A DNA stretch of 64,000 nucleotides from Silurus meridionalis (lineage: Eukaryota > Chordata > Actinopteri > Siluriformes > Siluridae): positions 20,886,163 through 20,950,162 of the forward strand of contig NC_060892.1 in assembly GCF_014805685.1 (NCBI RefSeq). The letters run 5' to 3'. Positions 56,201 to 64,000 of the stretch are shown here, one piece after another; within the stretch, counting starts at the first letter, position 1, and the number at the start of each line of letters is the position of its first letter. Below the pieces are notes generated by a model. It searched no databases, was not told where the DNA came from, and worked only from the letters and a program-made list of their open reading frames with translations. Both the position numbers and the translations under genes were made by a program.

Positions 56201-59200
56201 ATGGAGGAGCTGTAGTAGCCTGAGTAGTTGATACTATTGGAAGCACTGTTGTTACCTCTCCAACTGGTGTGGTTTCTGTGGAAGGACCAGTGCTTGTTAC
56301 TTCTGGTGCTTTGGTGGTGGTGGTTGGAAGAGTTGTAATTGGCAATGTTGTTTGTTCTGGGGAAATAGTGGTTTCTTTACCAGTTGTTGTTTCCAAAGGC
56401 TGGGTGGAGGATATTTCTGGTTGCAAGGTTGTTATCTTTGGAGCAGGTGCAGTGGTCAGAGGTGTTGTTTCTCCTGGTAATGTTGTCTCTATGGAGGAGC
56501 TGTAGTAGCCTGAGTAGTTGATACTATTGGAAGCACTGTTGTTACCTCTCCAACTGGTGTGGTTTCTGTGGAAGGACCAGTGCTTGTTACTTCTGGTGCT
56601 TTGGTGGTGGTGGTTGGAAGAGTTGTAATTGGCAATGTTGTTTGTTCTGGGGAAATAGTGGTTTCTTTACCAGCTGTTGTTTCCAAAGGCTGGGTGGAGG
56701 ATATTTCTGGTTGCAAGGTTGTTATCTTTGGAGCAGGTGCAGTGGTCAGAGGTGTTGTTTCTCCTGGTAATGTTGTCTCTATGGAGGAGCTGTAGTAGCC
56801 TGAGTAGTTGATACTATTGGAAGCACTGTTGTTACCTCTCCAACTGGTGTGGTTTCTGTGGAAGGACCAGTGCTTGTTACTTCTGGTGCTTTGGTGGTGG
56901 TGGTTGGAAGAGTTGTAATTGGCAATGTTGTTTGTTCTGGGGAAATAGTGGTTTCTTTACCAGCTGTTGTTTCCAAAGGCTGGGTGGAGGATATTTCTGG
57001 TTGCAAGGTTGTTATCTTTGGAGCAGGTGCAGTGGTCAGAGGTGTTGTTTCTCCTGGTAATGTTGTCTCTATGGAGGAGCTGTAGTAGCCTGAGTAGTTG
57101 ATACTATTGGAAGCACTGTTGTTACCTCCAACTGGTGTGGTTTCTGTGGAAGGACCAGTGCTTGTTACTTCTGGTGCTTTGGTGGTGGTGGTTGGAAGAG
57201 TTGTAATTGGCAATGTTGTTTGTTCTGGGGAAATAGTGGTTTCTTTACCAGTTGTTGTTTCCAAAGGCTGGGTGGAGGATATTTCTGGTTGCAAGGTTGT
57301 TATCTTTGGAGCAGGTGCAGTGGTCAGAGGTGTTGTTTCTCCTGGTAATGTTGTCTCTATGGAGGAGCTGTAGTAGCCTGAGTAGTTGATACTATTGGAA
57401 GCACTGTTGTTACCTCTCCAACTGGTGTGGTTTCTGTGGAAGGACCAGTGCTTGTTACTTCTGGTGCTTTGGTGGTGGTGGTTGGAAGAGTTGTAATTGG
57501 CAATGTTGTTTGTTCTGGGGAAATAGTGGTTTCTTTACCAGTTGTTGTTTCCAAAGGCTGGGTGGAGGATATTTCTGGTTGCAAGGTTGTTATCTTTGGA
57601 GCAGGTGCAGTGGTCAGAGGTGTTGTTTCTCCTGGTAATGTTGTCTCTATGGAGGAGCTGTAGTAGCCTGAGTAGTTGATACTATTGGAAGCACTGTTGT
57701 TACCTCTCCAACTGGTGTGGTTTCTGTGGAAGGACCAGTGCTTGTTACTTCTGGTGCTTTGGTGGTGGAGGTTGGAAGAGTTGTAATTGGCAATGTTGTT
57801 TGTTCTGGGGAAATAGTGGTTTCTTTACCAGTTGTTGTTTCCAAAGGCTGGGTGGAGGATATTTCTGGTTGCAAGGTTGTTATCTTTGGAGCAGGTGCAG
57901 TGGTCAGAGGTGTTGTTTCTCCTGGTAATGTTGTCTCTATGGAGGAGCTGTAGTAGCCTGAGTAGTTGATACTATTGGAAGCACTGTTGTTACCTCTCCA
58001 ACTGGTGTGGTTTCTGTGGAAGGACCAGTGCTTGTTACTTCTGGTGCTTTGGTGGTGGTGGTTGGAAGAGTTGTAATTGGCAATGTTGTTTGTTCTGGGG
58101 AAATAGTGGTTTCTTTACCAGCTGTTGTTTCCAAAGGCTGGGTGGAGGATATTTCTGGTTGCAAGGTTGTTATCTTTGGAGCAGGTGTAGTGGTCAGAGG
58201 TGTTGTTTCTCCTGGTAATGTTGTCTCTATGGAGGAGCTGTAGTAGCCTGAGTAGTTGATACTATTGGAAGCACTGTTGTTACCTCTCCAACTGGTGTGG
58301 TTTCTGTGGAAGGACCAGTGCTTGTTACTTCTGGTGCTTTGGTGGTGGTGGTTGGAAGAGTTGTAATTGGCAATGTTGTTTGTTCTGGGGAAATAGTGGT
58401 TTCTTTACCAGCTGTTGTTTCCAAAGGCTGGGTGGAGGATATTTCTGGTTGCAAGGTTGTTATCTTTGGAGCAGGTGCAGTGGTCAGAGGTGTTGTTTCT
58501 CCTGGTAATGTTGTCTCTATGGAGGAGCTGTAGTAGCCTGAGTAGTTGATACTATTGGAAGCACTGTTGTTACCTCTCCAACTGGTGTGGTTTCTGTGGA
58601 AGGACCAGTGCTTGTTACTTCTGGTGCTTTGGTGGTGGTGGTGGAAGAGTTGTAATTGGCAATGTTGTTTGTTCTGGGGAAATAGTGGTTTCTTTACCAG
58701 TTGTTGTTTCCAAAGGCTGGGTGGAGGATATTTCTGGTTGCAAGGTTGTTATCTTTGGAGCAGGTGCAGTGGTCAGAGGTGTTGTTTCTCCTGGTAATGT
58801 TGTCTCTATGGAGGAGCTGTAGTAGCCTGAGTAGTTGATACTATTGAAGCACTGTTGTTACCTCTCCAACTGGTGTGGTTTCTGTGGAAGGACCAGTGCT
58901 TGTTACTTCTGGTGCTTTGGTGGTGGAGGTTGGAAGAGTTGTAATTGGCAATGTTGTTTGTTCTGGGGAAATAGTGGTTTCTTTACCAGTTGTTGTTTCC
59001 AAAGGCTGGGTGGAGGATATTTCTGGTTGCAAGGTTGTTATCTTTGGAGCAGGTGCAGTGGTCAGAGGTGTTGTTTCTCCTGGTAATGTTGTCTCTATGG
59101 AGGAGCTGTAGTAGCCTGAGTAGTTGATACTATTGGAAGCACTGTTGTTACCTCTCCAACTGGTGTGGTTTCTGTGGAAGGACCAGTGCTTGTTACTTCT

Positions 59201-62200
59201 GGTGCTTTGGTGGTGGTGGTTGGAAGAGTTGTAATTGGCAATGTTGTTTGTTCTGGGGAAATAGTGGTTTCTTTACCAGTTGTTGCTTCCAAAGGCTGGG
59301 TGGAGGATATTTCTGGTTGCAAGGTTGTTATCTTTGGAGCAGGTGTAGTGGTCAGAGGTGTTGTTTCTCCTGGTAATGTTGTCTCTATGGAGGAGCTGTA
59401 GTAGCCTGAGTAGTTGATACTATTGGAAGCACTGTTGTTACCTCTCCAACTGGTGTGGTTTCTGTGGAAGGACCAGTGCTTGTTACTTCTGGTGCTTTGG
59501 TGGTGGTGGTGGAAGAGTTGTAATTGGCAATGTTGTTTGTTCTGGGGAAATAGTGGTTTCTTTACCAGTTGTTGCTTCCAAAGGCTGGGTGGAGGATATT
59601 TCTGGTTGCAAGGTTGTTATCTTTGGAGCAGGTGCAGTGGTCAGAGGTGTTGTTTCTCCTGGTAATGTTGTCTCTATGGAGGAGCTGTAGTAGCCTGAGT
59701 AGTTGATACTATTGAAGCACTGTTGTTACCTCTCCAACTGGTGTGGTTTCTGTGGAAGGACCAGTGCTTGTTACTTCTGGTGCTTTGGTGGTGGTGGTTG
59801 GAAGAGTTGTAATTGGCAATGTTGTTTGTTCTGGGGAAATAGTGGTTTCTTTACCAGTTGTTGTTTCCAAAGGCTGGGTGGAGGATATTTCTGGTTGCAA
59901 GGTTGTTATCTTTGGAGCAGGTGCAGTGGTCAGAGGTGTTGTTTCTCCTGGCAATGTTGTCTCTATGGAGGAGCTGTAGTAGCCTGAGTAGTTGATACTA
60001 TTGGAAGCACTGTTGTTACCTCTCCAACTGGTGTGGTTTCTGTGGAAGGACCAGTGCTTGTTACTTCTGGTGCTTTGGTGGTGGAGGTTGGAAGAGTTGT
60101 AATTGGCAATGTTGTTTGTTCTGGGGAAATAGTGGTTTCTTTACCAGTTGTTGTTTCCAAAGGCTGGGTGGAGGATATTTCTGGTTGCAAGGTTGTTATC
60201 TTTGGAGCAGGTGCAGTGGTCAGAGGTGTTGTTTCTCCTGGTAATGTTGTCTCTATGGAGGAGCTGTAGTAGCCTGAGTAGTTGATACTATTGGAAGCAC
60301 TGTTGTTACCTCTCCAACTGGTGTGGTTTCTGTGGAAGGACCAGTGCTTGTTACTTCTGGTGCTTTGGTGGTGGTGGTTGGAAGAGTTGTAATTGGCAAT
60401 GTTGTTTGTTCTGGGGAAATAGTGGTTTCTTTACCAGTTGTTGCTTCCAAAGGCTGGGTGGAGGATATTTCTGGTTGCAAGGTTGTTATCTTTGGAGCAG
60501 GTGCAGTGGTCAGAGGTGTTGTTTCTCCTGGTAATGTTGTCTCTATGGAGGAGCTGTAGTAGCCTGAGTAGTTGATACTATTGAAGCACTGTTGTTACCT
60601 CTCCAACTGGTGTGGTTTCTGTGGAAGGACCAGTGCTTGTTACTTCTGGTGCTTTGGTGGTGGTGGTTGGAAGAGTTGTAATTGGCAATGTTGTTTGTTC
60701 TGGGGAAATAGTGGTTTCTTTACCAGCTGTTGTTTCCAAAGGCTGGGTGGAGGATATTTCTGGTTGCAAGGTTGTTATCTTTGGAGCAGGTGCAGTGGTC
60801 AGAGGTGTTGTTTCTCCTGGTAATGTTGTCTCTATGGAGGAGCTGTAGTAGCCTGAGTAGTTGATACTATTGGAAGCACTGTTGTTACCTCTCCAACTGG
60901 TGTGGTTTCTGTGGAAGGACCAGTGCTTGTTACTTCTGGTGCTTTGGTGGTGGTGGTTGGAAGAGTTGTAATTGGCAATGTTGTTTGTTCTGGGGAAATA
61001 GTGGTTTCTTTACCAGCTGTTGTTTCCAAAGGCTGGGTGGAGGATATTTCTGGTTGCAAGGTTGTTATCTTTGGAGCAGGTGCAGTGGTCAGAGGTGTTG
61101 TTTCTCCTGGTAATGTTGTCTCTATGGAGGAGCTGTAGTAGCCTGAGTAGTTGATACTATTGGAAGCACTGTTGTTACCTCTCAACTGGTGTGGTTTCTG
61201 TGGAAGGACCAGTGCTTGTTACTTCTGGTGCTTTGGTGGTGGTGGTTGGAAGAGTTGTAATTGGCAATGTTGTTTGTTCTGGGGAAATAGTGGTTTCTTT
61301 ACCAGCTGTTGTTTCCAAAGGCTGGGTGGAGGATATTTCTGGTTGCAAGGTTGTTATCTTTGGAGCAGGTGCAGTGGTCAGAGGTGTTGTTTCTCCTGGT
61401 AATGTTGTCTCTATGGAGGAGCTGTAGTAGCCTGAGTAGTTGATACTATTGAAGCACTGTTGTTACCTCCAACTGGTGTGGTTTCTGTGGAAGGACCAGT
61501 GCTTGTTACTTCTGGTGCTTTGGTGGTGGTTGGAAGAGTTGTAATTGGCAATGTTGTTTGTTCTGGGGAAATAGTGGTTTCTTTACCAGCTGTTGTTTCC
61601 AAAGGCTGGGTGGAGGATATTTCTGGTTGCAAGGTTGTTATCTTTGGAGCAGGTGCAGTGGTCAGAGGTGTTGTTTCTCCTGGTAATGTTGTCTCTATGG
61701 AGGGAGCTGTAGTAGCCTGAGTAGTTGATACTATTGGAAGCACTGTTGTTACCTCTCCAACTGGTGTGGTTTCTGTGGAAGGACCAGTGCTTGTTACTTC
61801 TGGTGCTTTGGTGGTGGTGGTTGGAAGAGTTGTAATTGGCAATGTTGTTTGTTCTGGGGAAATAGTGGTTTCTTTACCAGTTGTTGTTTCCAAAGGCTGG
61901 GTGGAGGATATTTCTGGTTGCAAGGTTGTTATCTTTGGAGCAGGTGCAGTGGTCAGAGGTGTTGTTTCTCCTGGTAATGTTGTCTCTATGGAGGGAGCTG
62001 TAGTAGCCTGAGTAGTTGATACTATTGGAAGCACTGTTGTTACCTCTCCAACTGGTGTGGTTTCTGTGGAAGGACCAGTGCTTGTTACTTCTGGTGCTTT
62101 GGTGGTGGTGGTTGGAAGAGTTGTAATTGGCAATGTTGTTTGTTCTGGGGAAATAGTGGTTTCTTTACCAGCTGTTGTTTCCAAAGGCTGGGTGGAGGAT

Positions 62201-64000
62201 ATTTCTGGTTGCAAGGTTGTTATCTTTGGAGCAGGTGCAGTGGTCAGAGGTGTTGTTTCTCCTGGTAATGTTGTCTCTATGGAGGAGCTGTAGTAGCCTG
62301 AGTAGTTGATACTATTGGAAGCACTGTTGTTACCTCTCCAACTGGTGTGGTTTCTGTGGAAGGACCAGTGCTTGTTACTTCTGGTGCTTTGGTGGTGGAG
62401 GTTGGAAGAGTTGTAATTGGCAATGTTGTTTGTTCTGGGGAAATAGTGGTTTCTTTACCAGCTGTTGTTTCCAAAGGCTGGGTGGAGGATATTTCTGGTT
62501 GCAAGGTTGTTATCTTTGGAGCAGGTGCAGTGGTCAGAGGTGTTGTTTCTCCTGGTAATGTTGTCTCTATGGAGGAGCTGTAGTAGCCTGAGTAGTTGAT
62601 ACTATTGAAGCACTGTTGTTACCTCTCCAACTGGTGTGGTTTCTGTGGAAGGACCAGTGCTTGTTACTTCTGGTGCTTTGGTGGTGGAGGTTGGAAGAGT
62701 TGTAATTGGCAATGTTGTTTGTTCTGGGGAAATAGTGGTTTCTTTACCAGTTGTTGTTTCCAAAGGCTGGGTGGAGGATATTTCTGGTTGCAAGGTTGTT
62801 ATCTTTGGAGCAGGTGCAGTGGTCAGAGGTGTTGTTTCTCCTGGTAATGTTGTCTCTATGGAGGAGCTGTAGTAGCCTGAGTAGTTGATACTATTGGAAG
62901 CACTGTTGTTACCTCTCCAACTGGTGTGGTTTCTGTGGAAGGACCAGTGCTTGTTACTTCTGGTGCTTTGGTGGTGGTGGTTGGAAGAGTTGTAATTGGC
63001 AATGTTGTTTGTTCTGGGGAAATAGTGGTTTCTTTACCAGTTGTTGCTTCCAAAGGCTGGGTGGAGGATATTTCTGGTTGCAAGGTTGTTATCTTTGGAG
63101 CAGGTGCAGTGGTCAGAGGTGTTGTTTCTCCTGGTAATGTTGTCTCTATGGAGGAGCTGTAGTAGCCTGAGTAGTTGATACTATTGGAAGCACTGTTGTT
63201 ACCTCTCAACTGGTGTGGTTTCTGTGGAAGGACCAGTGCTTGTTACTTCTGGTGCTTTGGTGGTGGTGGTTGGAAGAGTTGTAATTGGCAATGTTGTTTG
63301 TTCTGGGGAAATAGTGGTTTCTTTACCAGTTGTTGCTTCCAAAGGCTGGGTGGAGGATATTTCTGGTTGCAAGGTTGTTATCTTTGGAGCAGGTGCAGTG
63401 GTCAGAGGTGTTGTTTCTCCTGGTAATGTTGTCTCTATGGAGGAGCTGTAGTAGCCTGAGTAGTTGATACTATTGGAAGCACTGTTGTTACCTCTCCAAC
63501 TGGTGTGGTTTCTGTGGAAGGACCAGTGCTTGTTACTTCTGGTGCTTTGGTGGTGGTGGTTGGAAGAGTTGTAATTGGCAATGTTGTTTGTTCTGGGGAA
63601 ATAGTGGTTTCTTTACCAGTTGTTGTTTCCAAAGGCTGGGTGGAGGATATTTCTGGTTGCAAGGTTGTTATCTTTGGAGCAGGTGCAGTGGTCAGAGGTG
63701 TTGTTTCTCCTGGTAATGTTGTCTCTATGGAGGAGCTGTAGTAGCCTGAGTAGTTGATACTATTGGAAGCACTGTTGTTACCTCTCAACTGGTGTGGTTT
63801 CTGTGGAAGGACCAGTGCTTGTTACTTCTGGTGCTTTGGTGGTGGTGGTTGGAAGAGTTGTAATTGGCAATGTTGTTTGTTCTGGGGAAATAGTGGTTTC
63901 TTTACCAGTTGTTGTTTCAAAGGCTGGGTGGAGGATATTTCTGGTTGCAAGGTTGTTATCTTTGGAGCAGGTGCAGTGGTCAGAGGTGTTGTTTCTCCTG
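50093..64000 (-). CDS. Secreted gel-forming mucin (MUC2/MUC5-type), 3' half: PTS repeats, VWC-like modules, cystine knot
   Basis: Gel-forming mucins are secreted, densely O-glycosylated polymers of mucus; the cystine knot makes the first C-terminal disulfide dimers in the ER. Twelve minus-strand exons can be placed: a repeat exon running off the right edge to 53448, then 53350-53106, 52789-52661, 52446-52278, 52095-51991, 51863-51823, 51709-51584, 51465-51370, 51259-51131, 50632-50593, 50498-50378 and 50282-50093. All have GT-AG borders and consistent phases. Marks include [17 protein letters not shown] and [37 protein letters not shown], and a CK domain with SCGGFCG, CSCCQEQ and DLCGC. The protein ends [10 protein letters not shown]. 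No VWD4, C8 or TIL block is encoded between the exons. Position tail-to-tail with tollip matches the human MUC5B/TOLLIP pair. Frame is broken in most repeat units (see the repeat exon). I do not choose between muc2 and muc5 names. Confidence 0.9.
50378..50498 (-). CDS. Mucin exon: first half of the cystine knot
   Basis: Acceptor CTCTACAG, donor [20 protein letters not shown] ... [12 protein letters not shown], with the CxGxC-type knot core. Confidence 0.92.
50593..50632 (-). CDS. Mucin micro-exon: DADGCCMSC
   Basis: 40 nt. Acceptor AATACAG, donor [20 protein letters not shown], the CC end of the third VWC-like segment, phase 1 out. Confidence 0.85.
51131..51259 (-). CDS. Mucin exon: [12 protein letters not shown]
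   Basis: Acceptor CCACAG, donor CCG/GTAAGA; 43 codons, third VWC-like segment with KCVKYTC and [12 protein letters not shown]. Confidence 0.9.
51370..51465 (-). CDS. Mucin exon: PGKCCGEC
   Basis: Acceptor CTTTAAG, donor [29 protein letters not shown] closes the VWC unit, as YK-x-V-x-G-x-CCGEC does in MUC5AC and VWF. Confidence 0.92.
51584..51709 (-). CDS. Mucin exon: CDECECG VWC-like core
   Basis: Acceptor CTGTCTAG, donor GAG/GTAATG; 42 codons, [20 protein letters not shown] to ICNSTCNE. Confidence 0.9.
51823..51863 (-). CDS. Mucin micro-exon: [10 protein letters not shown]
   Basis: Only 41 nt. Acceptor TTTTTTGTAG, donor CAG/GTAAAG. Phases fit both neighbours (2 nt to complete a codon, then 13 codons). 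The NGT(I/F)Y word is typical of the start of the next VWC in mucins. Confidence 0.83.
51991..52095 (-). CDS. Mucin exon: CDPSQC to CCPTYTC
   Basis: Acceptor ATTGCAG, donor A/GTGAGT. Encodes [14 protein letters not shown] and [11 protein letters not shown], the end of a VWC-like unit. Confidence 0.88.
52278..52446 (-). CDS. Mucin exon: VWC-like module
   Basis: Acceptor TTTTTTCAG, donor [27 protein letters not shown] and DGCCQSYEC, with the CxxCxC and CC-x(3)-C signature of VWC domains. Phase 0 start joins the preceding AAG directly. Confidence 0.9.
52661..52789 (-). CDS. Mucin exon: ESWKVDNC segment
   Basis: Acceptor ATTACAG, donor AAG/GTGTAT; 43 codons, [20 protein letters not shown] to CVNGRTPVK. 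In mammalian MUC5AC the equivalent segment leads directly into VWD4; here the next exon is VWC-like. Confidence 0.88.
53106..53350 (-). CDS. Mucin exon following the repeats
   Basis: Acceptor TTCTTCAG, donor AAG/GTAAAC. Completes a GAT codon, then [25 protein letters not shown], the cysteine-rich segment that follows the PTS in MUC5-type mucins, and a second short PTS stretch ending [11 protein letters not shown]. Confidence 0.88.
53448..64000 (-). CDS. Mucin PTS repeat exon (partial)
   Basis: About 35 tandem units of 289-291 nt. The in-frame unit is 97 aa and starts [15 protein letters not shown], passes [20 protein letters not shown] and ends STTQATTAP; Thr/Ser/Pro dominate. The three units nearest the 3' end are read in one frame into a degenerate unit and then [16 protein letters not shown], with donor CAG/GTAAGC at 53447. 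Most other units lack one base (CTCCCTCC to CTCCTCC), which gives PP-stop at once. Either these are assembly errors in an unpolishable array, or this part of the gene is truly frameshifted. The plus-strand V/G-rich frames are shadows. Confidence 0.75.
53640..64000. repeat. Tandem array, unit about 290 bp, about 35-36 units
   Basis: The landmark 'tctatggagg' recurs every 289-291 nt from 53,875 to 63,725 (35 times). Units differ at only a few sites (e.g. cagttgttg/cagctgttg, gtggtggt/gtggaggt), so the array has been homogenised recently. It continues beyond the window. Confidence 0.98.

Noticed and set aside
53432..63741. Repeated plus-strand open frames of about 78-94 codons rich in Val/Gly or Cys/Trp across the mucin array
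   Set aside because: They are complements of the Thr/Ser/Pro-coding repeat, identical in every unit, with no start context, splice partner or family resemblance.

Overview
The window is vertebrate nuclear DNA, almost certainly from a teleost fish. It holds four intron-containing protein genes with consensus GT-AG splice sites. It is also dense in dinucleotide and tetranucleotide microsatellites and in Tc1, hAT and pogo-type DNA transposons and tRNA-derived SINEs of kinds common in fish. One retroposon-like repeat with an inverted 'caattcaattta' tail recalls repeats of otophysan fishes such as catfish, but I cannot prove the order or species. There is no prokaryotic or viral gene organisation.

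Layout. (1) About 1-18,100, minus strand: the first three coding exons of mapk8ip1 (JIP1, the JNK scaffold), including the JNK-docking motif; the rest of the gene lies left of the window. (2) About 18,200-24,200: a trinucleotide array, a degenerate minisatellite and transposon remnants, with no gene recognised. (3) 24,272-26,849, minus strand: complete two-exon slc35c1 (Golgi GDP-fucose transporter), with a likely ETS/NRF1-type promoter at 27,020-27,230. (4) 30,270-45,704, plus strand: complete six-exon tollip (276 aa; ubiquitin- and phosphoinositide-binding adaptor of TLR/IL-1R signalling), whose introns are swollen by nested transposons. (5) 50,093-64,000 and beyond, minus strand: the 3' half of a secreted gel-forming mucin. 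It has more than 10 kb of about 290-bp tandem Thr/Ser/Pro repeats followed by eleven small exons encoding cysteine-rich VWC-like modules and a C-terminal cystine knot.

The tollip/mucin tail-to-tail pair matches human 11p15.5 (MUC5B convergent with TOLLIP), and mapk8ip1 near slc35c1 matches human 11p11.2. The window therefore joins two ancient neighbourhoods. The genes do not form one pathway. There is a loose theme of mucosal barrier and innate immunity (mucin, Tollip, fucose supply for glycans), which is inference only.

Most notable: the mucin's repeat array carries the same single-base deletion in about 31 of 35 units, which breaks the frame, while flanking units and all C-terminal exons are intact. 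The C-terminus also appears to lack the VWD4-C8-TIL block usual for MUC2/5AC/5B. Other points of interest are a GC-rich inverted fold-back array inside a pogo-like element in tollip intron 4, a 33-bp near-perfect palindrome between tollip and the mucin, and a hAT element with an exact 8-bp target duplication in tollip intron 5.
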